Position numbers and translations under genes: made by a program
The notes under the pieces: model-generated
Told to the model about the DNA's origin: nothing
Seen by the model: the letters and a program-made list of their open reading frames with translations, nothing else
The model's database searches: none
Shown here: positions 1 to 6,594 of the stretch, piece after piece
How positions within the stretch are numbered: position 1 is the first letter of the stretch
Layout of the letters: every line of letters begins with the position of its first letter
Assembly (NCBI GenBank): GCA_023433825.1
Contig: JAEYTU010000091.1
Span: forward strand, 1 to 6,745
Direction of reading: 5' to 3'
From: Planctomycetota bacterium
GTDB lineage: Bacteria; Planctomycetota; UBA1135; UBA2386
Length of the DNA stretch: 6,745 nt

Positions 1-941
1 ATCCAGAGCAGCACTTGCGGCGGGATCCGCGGCCAAAGGCGTTGCGCGACGCGCAATTCGGAGCGCATCGACACGCCGTCGTTGCTGGCCGCGGAGTCGG
101 TTCCCAGGGCGACCGGGATTCCGCGCGCGAGCCACTCGTGCACCGGCGGCGGCTCGCGTCGGAACCAGCGGATCGTTCCCGGGCAGACGACGATCGGCGA
201 ACGGCGCTTGCGGATCCGTTCGGCGTCGCCGGGAAGCAGGTGCTGCGCGTGCACGAGTTGTGTGCGTGGTCCGAGCAGTCCCAGTCGATCCAGCAACCGG
301 ATCGGCGAACCGCCGCTGCGGCGCCAAGCGCGCCACTTGCCGAGACGTTCGAGCAATTGGCGGAACGGGCCGCGACCGCGCGCGACGAATTCGATCTCTT
401 CGGGGGTCTCGGCGACGTGAATCGCGAGCGGACGACCGTGCGCGTGGGCCGCCGTGAACAGCGACGGCGACACCGAGTACGGCGCGTGCGGTGAGAGTCC
501 ACCGGGGCAGTCGCGCGACCCCGCGCGTGCACGGCGTGCGACGATCGCTTCGGCGGACGCCGGATCGGCGTCGTAGCCGACGACCTCCTGGTAGCACCGG
601 CCACGCATCGGGAGCGTGCGCAACACGTCGGGAGAGACACCGGAGGCGTCGATCTCGCCGACCGCGAGGGTGCCTTCGTTCAACAGGCCGATCAGCGAGT
701 CGTACGCGCGCGCGCGCCAGACGTCCTCGCCTTCGGTCGCGCGCGTGGCGAGGACCTCGCCGATCCACGGCACGAACTGGCGTGCGCGGCCGGTCGCGGC
801 GCCGAGTTGAAGGTGGACGTGCGCGTCGACGAGCGGCGGCAGGATCGCGATCGGCGGCGCAGCGTTCCGACGCCCGCGCGAAGCCGGCGCGATCCGCGCG
901 ATCCGACCGTCGCGCAGTTCGACCTCGACGTCGACCAGCAC
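1..941 (-). CDS. Amidohydrolase, ATZ/TRZ/SsnA-like (partial, 3' end beyond the window)
   Basis: Metal-dependent amidohydrolase, probably a cytoplasmic deaminase or hydrolase of a purine-like or triazine-like ring. The frame is open from 1088 to the left edge with no break. Numbering from the GTG at 941-939, it shows HVH at residues 41-43 (first metal ligands), SPHAPYS with His152, HVAET with His175 and Glu178, VHAQHL with His231, and GTDSAASND with Asp282, in the family order. About 313 codons are visible; relatives are usually 420-470 residues, so roughly the last quarter is missing. GTG 941 is the only canonical start before HVH, but it would remove what looks like the first beta strand (LHASLVWLGPDR), so the true start probably lies upstream, perhaps the ACG at 1013-1011 behind a GGAGGA. 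Similar planctomycete proteins are often annotated as aminodeoxyfutalosine or SAH deaminases. Substrate cannot be assigned. It follows the lipoprotein gene ending at 1069 and may share its transcript. Confidence 0.85.
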   Translation of the reverse strand, partial: MLVDVEVELRDGRIARIAPASRGRRNAAPPIAILPPLVDAHVHLQLGAATGRARQFVPWIGEVLATRATEGEDVWRARAYDSLIGLLNEGTLAVGEIDASGVSPDVLRTLPMRGRCYQEVVGYDADPASAEAIVARRARAGSRDCPGGLSPHAPYSVSPSLFTAAHAHGRPLAIHVAETPEEIEFVARGRGPFRQLLERLGKWRAWRRSGGSPIRLLDRLGLLGPRTQLVHAQHLLPGDAERIRKRRSPIVVCPGTIRWFRREPPPVHEWLARGIPVALGTDSAASNDGVSMRSELRVAQRLWPRIPPQVLLW

Positions 942-993
942 GCGATCCGGTCCGAGCCAGACCAGCGACGCATGGAGCCGTCGCGCGGCGTCC

Positions 994-1020
994 GTGCCGG
1001 TCGTGCCGGTCGTGCCCGCG
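994..1020. repeat. Short 9-bp tandem repeat, about 2.5 copies
   Basis: Two perfect copies of GTGCCGGTC (plus strand) are followed by a partial third copy. On the minus strand in the amidohydrolase frame they encode a Gly-Thr-Thr stretch just ahead of the conserved N-terminus. Because the unit is a multiple of three, copy-number change would not shift the frame. Probably minor. Confidence 0.6.
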
Positions 1021-1022
1021 CT

Positions 1023-1028
1023 TCCTCC
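1023..1028 (-). promoter_or_regulatory. Strong Shine-Dalgarno-like GGAGGA upstream of the amidohydrolase
   Basis: The minus strand reads GGAGGA here, a near-ideal anti-16S match. It sits inside the amidohydrolase frame, 41 bases after the stop codon of the preceding lipoprotein gene. No ATG, GTG or TTG follows in frame at normal spacing. The first in-frame near-cognate codon is ACG at 1013-1011, nine bases downstream. A start there would put the HVH motif at residues 65-67 and the GTDS aspartate at 306, the usual positions in this family. Whether it is used is inference. Confidence 0.4.
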
Positions 1029-1068
1029 GCGCGCGATTCTGGTCGCGCGCGGTGCCGTCCGGTCGATC

Positions 1069-3657
1069 TCAGCCCCGGAAGAAGAGCGTCACGCGACGCA
1101 CGACGATCGTCTGCGCGATCCCGCGGTTGAACACCAGCGTGAACCGGAAGCCGGTCGCGTCGTCGGTGTTCAACGACGGCGCGAGGCCGCGAACGCGGGT
1201 GCGCCATGGACGGATCGTGCTCGGATCGGCTTCGTTGTTGGCGGCGTTGACGCGCGCGCCCTGGACGAGGAAACGCAGCGCCTGCGTCTCGTCGGCAGCG
1301 ATGCCGACAGCCGGGTCGTCGCTGAAGACGACCGGGTTGCCGTCGATCGTCGCTTGGATCTCGTAGCGCAGGAATTCCGGCGGGAAGACCAGACGCGTCG
1401 AGTACCAGCGCGACTGACTGCCGACGATCGGGTCGGCGTCGGTCAGCGTTCCGACGTTCTCCTGCGTCGCCGGCGGCACCACGGTGCCGATCAGTCCGGC
1501 GCCGGGGTTCTGCTGCGGAACTTCGAGCCGCGCGAATCCAGCGGAACCGTTGCCGCCGCGGGTCTCGAGATTGAACGTCACGCGGTCGTTCGTGAACCCG
1601 CCGAGGCCGCCGATCAGCGACAGCGTTCCGGCCATCTGGGCGTTGCCGCCGGACTGGAACACGACCGATCCGCCGGAACCACCACCACCGGGGCCGGCCG
1701 GCGGTGCGGCGATCCCCTGCGGACCCGATCCGCCGTGAACTTCGATCCGACCGGTCGCGGTCATTCCGACGTCGCCGCCGGCTCGGAACGCGATGGCTCC
1801 ACCACCGCCCGCACCGCCGTGACCGGCGCGCCACTGACGATTCTGGCCCGAGATCGAGAAGAACGGATGCGTGCCTGCACCACCGCCACCCGAGCCACCG
1901 ATCAGGAAGTGTTCGAGGCCCTGCCGGCCGCCGGTCGGTGCCGGGAGCGGGAACAGCGACAGCGCCGCGCCGCCCGGACCCGGGTCACCGAGTCCGCTGA
2001 CCGGCGTCGTGTTGTTGAAGACGGCGCGGCCTTCGCCCCCGGCAGTCAGGAACCCGCCGCCGCCGCCGCCGGCGGAGATCTGCGCCGACGTCGTCAAACC
2101 AAGGCCGCGGTACGTGACGTCCGCGTTGAGGCCCGACGCCGGATTCATCGGCGAGCCACGACCGCCGGTGCCAACCGCGCGGCTCGCATAGGCATGGCCG
2201 GCGAACAACCGAACGTCCTCGCCGGGTCGCCCGCTGAACGCGGGGTTCTGCCCCCCGCCGACGCCCGTCGGCGAGTTGGCGTCGCCGCCTTGACCACCGC
2301 GTGCACCGCCGAGGATGCCGCTGCCCCCCGGCTGACCGACCAAAGCCGTTTGGCTGTAGACCGCCGTACCGGGCGCATTCGCAACGATCCGACCTCGGAT
2401 GTCGACCTTGCCGCGGACGTAGAACTGCGCCGGCCGCGTTCCGGCCAGCACCATCGTCGTGCCTTCCGGCAGCACGAAGTCCGTGAAGCGGAAGATGCCG
2501 TCGGTCACGCGTTCGGGGTTGCCCGACAACGTGCGCCCGCCGGGGATCGTGAAGTTCTCGACGTCCCAGACGAATTCGCCGCCGCCGCGCGCGTCACCGA
2601 TCGAGACGTCGAAACTGCCGTGCAGTCCGTCGTAGCCGATCGCGCCAGGCAGTGCCTGGCCGTTGCCCCACGTTCCCGACGAGACGTCGCGATCGAGTTG
2701 GGCGTCGCTGCCGAACGATTCGACGATCGTCCGTTCGGCCGTGTTCACGAGGCGCGTCGTGAACGCGAACGTCTTCGGCACCGCTTGCCGACCCGACAGG
2801 TCGCGCACGCGGTCGGTGATCTCGACCTCGACGCAGACCTGACTCGGCAGCGAGATCGACGGACGCATCGTGACGACCGAGATGTTGCGCGCGCTGTCGA
2901 CGGTCACGCGCGGAATCCCCGGAAGGACCTCGGCCGTCGCGTTCGGATCGCATTCGAGTTCGCCCGGCTGCCCACCGACCGGCTGCCGCGAGCGACGGAT
3001 GCGGTAGAGGATCGGCGCATTGGCCGACGTCGCACCGACGAACGGCTGCGCGTCGATCAGTTCCGACAGCTCGACGATGATCGTCACGTCCTCGGGCACG
3101 CCGGACGTCGCCGTCGGCGAGACCAACGTCGGGACCGGCGGCGCGCCGTCGAGGTCGATCGGACCGCGCGACACGCTGAGCGTGCAGGTCACCGGCTGAC
3201 CGAGCGATTCGCCCGACGAGGAGCGCAGCGACAGCCCCGTTCCCGGACCGCCGGGAAGCGACAGGATGTAGTTCTCGTTCTTCCGCAGCCCGAAGAGCGT
3301 CACGCCACCTTGCAACGTCGCCTGCGGCGTGAACGTGATCGTGTTCTGGTTGACGGTCAACTCGCCGTTGGCCGGCTCGCCATTCGCCGTTTGCAGCGAA
3401 ACCGTCGCCGCCGAGACCGACGCCGGGTCGACGGCGCGGCTGAAGGTCAACTGGATCGGCTGGTTCTGCGCGATCTCGGTCACGCCGCAGCCGGTGCTCG
3501 AGCACCCGAGGTTGCAGGCGACGAGGCAGAACGCGGTCGACGACGCGGAGGAACAGGACGGCGCGCGGAGACCGGCACCAGAACCTCCACCGCCGGAACA
3601 AGCGCCGAACAGGGTGACCGCGATCACGGACAGGGTCGGCAGGAAACGCAACTGCAT
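1069..3657 (-). CDS. Large Ig-like, glycine-rich surface lipoprotein (downstream paralogue)
   Basis: 862-residue predicted lipoprotein of unknown function. The ATG at 3657-3655 has a GAGGG four bases upstream. Residues 1-20 form a signal peptide ending in the lipobox FGAC, so Cys20 should be lipidated. Residues 35-57 hold five cysteines spaced C-x8-C-x3-C-x3-C-x4-C. Two Ig-like domains resembling SbsA/Big_5 follow: about 59-165 (FSRAVDPASV, ITFTP) and about 175-302 (VTIIVELSELID, VRDLSGR). Residues about 305-435 lead through strands such as FYVRGKVDIRGRIV into a glycine-rich, beta-helix-like region (about 435-712) with repeated GGGGSGG blocks. A conserved C-terminal module (about 748-862) contains FSDDPAVG and IRPWR. 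It is collinear with the paralogue upstream, and three more cysteines (158, 236, 275) are also shared. Likely exported and anchored on a membrane or cell surface, possibly adhesive or structural; no catalytic motif is visible. It ends in TGA just ahead of the amidohydrolase. Confidence 0.93.
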   Translation of the reverse strand: MQLRFLPTLSVIAVTLFGACSGGGGSGAGLRAPSCSSASSTAFCLVACNLGCSSTGCGVTEIAQNQPIQLTFSRAVDPASVSAATVSLQTANGEPANGELTVNQNTITFTPQATLQGGVTLFGLRKNENYILSLPGGPGTGLSLRSSSGESLGQPVTCTLSVSRGPIDLDGAPPVPTLVSPTATSGVPEDVTIIVELSELIDAQPFVGATSANAPILYRIRRSRQPVGGQPGELECDPNATAEVLPGIPRVTVDSARNISVVTMRPSISLPSQVCVEVEITDRVRDLSGRQAVPKTFAFTTRLVNTAERTIVESFGSDAQLDRDVSSGTWGNGQALPGAIGYDGLHGSFDVSIGDARGGGEFVWDVENFTIPGGRTLSGNPERVTDGIFRFTDFVLPEGTTMVLAGTRPAQFYVRGKVDIRGRIVANAPGTAVYSQTALVGQPGGSGILGGARGGQGGDANSPTGVGGGQNPAFSGRPGEDVRLFAGHAYASRAVGTGGRGSPMNPASGLNADVTYRGLGLTTSAQISAGGGGGGFLTAGGEGRAVFNNTTPVSGLGDPGPGGAALSLFPLPAPTGGRQGLEHFLIGGSGGGGAGTHPFFSISGQNRQWRAGHGGAGGGGAIAFRAGGDVGMTATGRIEVHGGSGPQGIAAPPAGPGGGGSGGSVVFQSGGNAQMAGTLSLIGGLGGFTNDRVTFNLETRGGNGSAGFARLEVPQQNPGAGLIGTVVPPATQENVGTLTDADPIVGSQSRWYSTRLVFPPEFLRYEIQATIDGNPVVFSDDPAVGIAADETQALRFLVQGARVNAANNEADPSTIRPWRTRVRGLAPSLNTDDATGFRFTLVFNRGIAQTIVVRRVTLFFRG
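2054..2071. repeat. (CCG)6 triplet tract encoding polyglycine
   Basis: Six uninterrupted CCG triplets on the plus strand, read as GGC glycine codons in the lipoprotein gene at the SAGGGGGGF motif (residues about 528-536). The paralogue has the same six-triplet tract at the equivalent site (4743-4760). Slippage would change glycine number without a frameshift. Confidence 0.75.
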
Positions 3658-3661
3658 GAAT

Positions 3662-3666
3662 CCCTC
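3662..3666 (-). promoter_or_regulatory. Ribosome binding site of the downstream lipoprotein gene
   Basis: The minus strand reads GAGGG, four bases before the ATG at 3657-3655. It supports this start, which also gives a complete lipoprotein signal peptide. Confidence 0.65.
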
Positions 3667-3708
3667 AGCGAGCAGCAGAAAAATGCGGGCGAGCGACGGA
3701 GCGAACGA

Positions 3709-3747
3709 GAGAGCCTAACTCATCCTCGCGCGAGTGCCTTGGCTCTC
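3709..3747 (-). other. Inverted repeat between the two lipoprotein genes
   Basis: A 7-bp perfect inverted repeat (GAGAGCC on the minus strand at 3747-3741, GGCTCTC at 3715-3709) brackets 25 bases that themselves contain the 10-bp palindrome CTCGCGCGAG (3725-3734). The first arm overlaps the stop codon of the upstream lipoprotein gene. No T-run follows, so it is not a classical intrinsic terminator. It could be a weak attenuator or an RNA-processing or stabilising hairpin that sets unequal expression of the two genes, or chance in GC-rich DNA. Confidence 0.35.
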
Positions 3748-6319
3748 ACGCGCGGTAGAAGACCGAGACCTTGGTGACGACGATCTCGCCGGCGATCGCG
3801 CGATCGAACAGCAGCAGGAACCGGAAGCCGACGCGGCCGTCGTCATTGAGGTTCTGCCCCGCGCCACCGTAGGGTCCGACATAGCGGCGCCACGGGCGGA
3901 TCGAGTTCGGATCGGGAACACCGGCTTCGTCGAGCGTCGCGCCCTGCACGAAGAACCGGATCGCCTGACCGTCGGTCGCGAGCACCCCGACCGCGGGATC
4001 GTCGCTGAACTTGATCGGGTTGCCGTTCACCGTCGCCTCGACTTCGTAGCGCACGAACTCGGGCGCGAAGACTTGGTTCGTCGAGTACCACTTGGACTGC
4101 TGGCCGGACATCGCGTCGCGGTCGGTCGGACGGAGCGTCGCGACGTTCTGCGCGGTCGCCGGCGGTTGGACCGATCCGAGCAAGCCGGGCGAAGGTGTGC
4201 CCGTCGTTTCGAGTCGGATGTACCCGGGCGCGCCCGTGCCGCCGCCGGTCGACAGGTTGAACGTCGCCGGGACGTTGTGATTGCCACCGATTCCGCCGCG
4301 GACGTCGACGCCGAGCGACGATCCCATGATCGGCGAACCACCGATCTGCAGGATGACCGACCCACCCGAGCCACCGCCGCCGCCGACCGGGAAGTTCGTC
4401 GTCAGCGCGGCCTGGAATCCGCTGCCGCCGCGAGACTCGACCAGTCCGACTTCGCCCATCTGGAAGTCACCGCCGCATCGGATGGCAATCGCGCCACCGC
4501 CACCGAGGCCGCCGGATCCGCTGCGCCAGATGATCGTCGGGGGCTGCGTCGACGTGTTGAACGGGTTGCTCCCCGAGCCGCCACCGCCCGATCCACCGAT
4601 CAAGAAGTGATCGAGCGTGCTGACTCCGGTCGGCAGCGGGAACGGATCGAACGCGACTCCGCCCGGGGCCGGCGGGCCGAGATCCGCAGTGTTGTTGGCG
4701 TACGTCGTGCGCGCGACGCCCGGCAGACCGGCGGTCATGTACCCGCCGCCGCCGCCGCCGGCGGAAGTCTGCATGCTCCAGATGTTGAAGAAGCCGTAGG
4801 TGATCGACGCGTTCAGCCCGTCGAGCGGGAACTGAACGGAGCCCTTGCCACCGGTTCCGGCGACGCGGTTCGCATACGCGTGACCGGCGGGCAATGCGAT
4901 GTTCTCGCCGTCGCGGCCGTTGAAGTCGGACGTGTGTCCGGTGCCGCTGCCCTTGTTCGCACCGTTGCCGCCTCGCGCGCCACCGGGACCACCGGCGCCG
5001 CCGATCTGCCCGACGTTGGCCACCGAGTTGTGCTCGGGCAGGTTCGCACCGCTGAGGACGATCTTCCCTTCGACCTCGGCAGCGCCGCGGATCAGGATCC
5101 GAGGCGGGATCGTGCCGATGAACCGAAGCGTCGCCTCACGCGGCAGGCGGAACGTCGCGAACTCGAATACACCGTTGGTCACGCGGATCGCTTCGCCGGT
5201 CAGCGTCGCCGACTGCGGGATCAACTGGTTCGTCGTGTCCCACTCGTAGATGTTCGAGTTCGGTGCCGTCTCGCGGCCGAAGCGAACATCGAAGTCACCG
5301 AGGATGCCGCTGCCGCCGAGTTGGCCCGGGACGGCGCGATTGCCACCCCACGTTCCGGACGACGCCGTGCGTTCGAGTTGCAAGTCGTTCCGGAAGTCCT
5401 CGACGCGCGACTGCAACGTCTGCGAGGCGGCCGCCGTGACGAATTGGAACGCCTGCGGCAACGCCGCAGTGCCGGCGAGGTCGCGGATCGAGTTCGTGAT
5501 CTCGACCTGGACGCAGATGTTGGACGGCAGTTCGGCCGTGTTGCCGAACGTCGCGACCGAGCGTTGACGCGCGGTGTCGTTGACGACCCGCCACGTGCCG
5601 GGCAGCAGCGTCGCTTCGGCGAGCGGGTTGCACTCGGAACCGTTCGGACCCGGGATCGTGCGACGCAGGCGGACACGCATCGGGCTGTCCTGCGGCGTCG
5701 AGCGAAGGAACGGCGTCGCGTCGATGATCTCGCTGAACTCGACGACGATCGGCGTGTTGCGCGGGACGTTCGTCGTGCTCGACGGCGTGATCAGCGACCC
5801 CTGCGGCGGGTTGCCGTCGAGGTCGATGACGCCGCGCGACACGGTCAGGTTGCACGTGAACCGCTGCGGCAGAACGTCGCCCGACGTCGAGCGCAGCAGG
5901 TTCGGGTTGCGGTCGCCGCCGGCGATCGTCACGACGTACGTCTCGTTCGCGCGGAACCCGAAGAAGCTCTGGCCGCCCTGCACCAGCAGATCGGGGACGA
6001 ACGTGACGACGGTGCCGTTCGTCAGGTACTGGCCGACCGGCTCCTCGCCGCTGCTCGTCTTGATCGAGATCGATGCCGTCGTGACCGACGCAGGATCGAT
6101 CGGTTGGTTGAAGTTGAAGATCAGCGGCTGGTTCTGCGCGATCTCGGTCAGACTGCAGCCGGCTTGGGAGCAGCCGAGATTGCAGGCGACGAGACACAGC
6201 GCTTGGGTGTTCGCGTCACTGCAGCTCTGGCGGAGCCCCCCCGTGGTACCGCCCCCGTTGGAGCAAGAAGCAAAGCTCGTCGCAGCAACGAGTAAGGCGG
6301 TCAGGGCGATCGATCGCAT
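3746..6319 (-). CDS. Large Ig-like, glycine-rich surface lipoprotein (upstream paralogue)
   Basis: 857-residue predicted lipoprotein of unknown function. The ATG at 6319-6317 begins a good lipoprotein signal peptide (residues 1-19, lipobox FASC, Cys19). The nearest Shine-Dalgarno-like GAGG (6334-6331) is 11 bases upstream, rather far, so initiation may be modest. The layout matches the paralogue: cysteine module at 33-55 with the same C-x8-C-x3-C-x3-C-x4-C spacing, Ig-like SbsA/Big_5-type domains at about 57-163 and about 173-295, a linker and strand region (about 300-433), a glycine-rich region (about 434-704) and the C-terminal module (about 741-857, FSDDPAVG, SIRPWRRYVG). Cysteines 156, 230 and 269 match 158, 236 and 275 of the paralogue; Cys615 is unique. 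Leu9, in the signal peptide, is a TTA codon and the only Leu TTA/CTA or Ser TCA codon noted in either gene. Likely exported and lipid-anchored; an adhesin or structural role is a guess. It is the first gene of the possible operon. Confidence 0.93.
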   Translation of the reverse strand: MRSIALTALLVAATSFASCSNGGGTTGGLRQSCSDANTQALCLVACNLGCSQAGCSLTEIAQNQPLIFNFNQPIDPASVTTASISIKTSSGEEPVGQYLTNGTVVTFVPDLLVQGGQSFFGFRANETYVVTIAGGDRNPNLLRSTSGDVLPQRFTCNLTVSRGVIDLDGNPPQGSLITPSSTTNVPRNTPIVVEFSEIIDATPFLRSTPQDSPMRVRLRRTIPGPNGSECNPLAEATLLPGTWRVVNDTARQRSVATFGNTAELPSNICVQVEITNSIRDLAGTAALPQAFQFVTAAASQTLQSRVEDFRNDLQLERTASSGTWGGNRAVPGQLGGSGILGDFDVRFGRETAPNSNIYEWDTTNQLIPQSATLTGEAIRVTNGVFEFATFRLPREATLRFIGTIPPRILIRGAAEVEGKIVLSGANLPEHNSVANVGQIGGAGGPGGARGGNGANKGSGTGHTSDFNGRDGENIALPAGHAYANRVAGTGGKGSVQFPLDGLNASITYGFFNIWSMQTSAGGGGGGYMTAGLPGVARTTYANNTADLGPPAPGGVAFDPFPLPTGVSTLDHFLIGGSGGGGSGSNPFNTSTQPPTIIWRSGSGGLGGGGAIAIRCGGDFQMGEVGLVESRGGSGFQAALTTNFPVGGGGGSGGSVILQIGGSPIMGSSLGVDVRGGIGGNHNVPATFNLSTGGGTGAPGYIRLETTGTPSPGLLGSVQPPATAQNVATLRPTDRDAMSGQQSKWYSTNQVFAPEFVRYEVEATVNGNPIKFSDDPAVGVLATDGQAIRFFVQGATLDEAGVPDPNSIRPWRRYVGPYGGAGQNLNDDGRVGFRFLLLFDRAIAGEIVVTKVSVFYRA
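4743..4760. repeat. (CCG)6 triplet tract encoding polyglycine
   Basis: Six CCG triplets on the plus strand, read as glycine codons at the SAGGGGGGY motif (residues about 519-527) of the upstream lipoprotein. It is the positional and length match of the tract at 2054-2071, so it either predates the duplication or is kept equal by selection or conversion. Confidence 0.75.
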
Positions 6320-6390
6320 CGGTAGGCAGGCCTCAGGAGGTCAGAACGGAAGGGGACGACGGTGCCTTCGGCAGGGGCGAGAGGCGGCGC

Positions 6391-6399
6391 AACATAGCA
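6391..6399 (-). promoter_or_regulatory. Possible extended -10 element (TG-n-TATGTT) for the lipoprotein genes
   Basis: The minus strand reads TGCTATGTT, matching an extended -10 (TGnTATAAT) at most positions, in one of the few AT-richer patches upstream of the lipoprotein start. Transcription would begin near 6384 and leave a leader of about 65 bases. No good -35 hexamer lies 17 bases upstream. It directly follows a terminator-like hairpin, a sensible place for a new promoter, but the match is weak. Confidence 0.25.
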
Positions 6400-6410
6400 T
6401 CGCTGCGATG

Positions 6411-6431
6411 AAAAGCGCGCCCCTCGGGGGC
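6411..6431 (-). terminator. Terminator-like hairpin ending in TTTT
   Basis: On the minus strand a 5-bp stem (GCCCC / GGGGC, 6431-6419) with a 3-base loop is followed by GCGC and then TTTT (6414-6411). The stem is short and the T-run is four bases, so it would be a weak intrinsic terminator for a gene entering from the right. It lies just upstream of the possible promoter of the lipoprotein genes. Confidence 0.35.
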
Positions 6432-6480
6432 AAGGACGGCACAACGGCACCCCGAAGTTTAGATCAAGATCCATGCCGGT

Positions 6481-6505
6481 GCGGCGGGCCTCCGCGGCCC
6501 GCTGC
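6481..6505. other. Strong GC hairpin, 10-bp stem
   Basis: GCGGGCC (6484-6490) and GGCCCGC (6496-6502) pair perfectly around a 5-base loop. Three further positions extend the stem (6481-6483 with 6503-6505), one of them a G-T wobble on the plus strand. No T-run follows on either strand. It may be a rho-type or U-tract-less terminator, or part of a structured transcript. Confidence 0.45.
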
Positions 6506-6594
6506 GCGACGCCCCGAACACGCGACGGGATCGAACTTCTGCCGGGTCGCCGCGACGACGCGAACGTCAGGAATCCGCGTCGCGTGCGTTCGCG

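Noticed and set aside
701..717. 17-base strict pyrimidine-purine alternation (CG-rich, Z-DNA-prone)
   Set aside because: It lies in amidohydrolase codons for an Arg/Ala run; expected in GC-rich coding sequence.
692..1834. 380-codon minus-strand open frame overlapping the lipoprotein end and the amidohydrolase
   Set aside because: It is an alternate frame of two real genes, with low-complexity Arg/Ser translation and no motifs. Its ATG near 974 is out of frame with the amidohydrolase.
1522..2355. PE-PGRS-like label for the glycine-rich region
   Set aside because: The similarity is only compositional. There is no PE domain, and the lipoprotein signal and Ig-like domains point elsewhere.
994..3777. 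927-codon plus-strand open frame opposite the downstream lipoprotein gene
   Set aside because: It is the codon-aligned antisense of a clear lipoprotein gene. Its translation is arginine-rich and without domains, and it is explained by the lack of TTA, CTA and TCA codons in the sense gene.
3734..6295. 853-codon plus-strand open frame opposite the upstream lipoprotein gene
   Set aside because: Same reason: a codon-aligned shadow with Arg/Asp-rich, domain-free translation.
6520..6560. tRNA-like T-arm (AGTTCGATCCC on the minus strand)
   Set aside because: The flanking bases do not form the 5-bp T stem and no acceptor or anticodon arm can be drawn.
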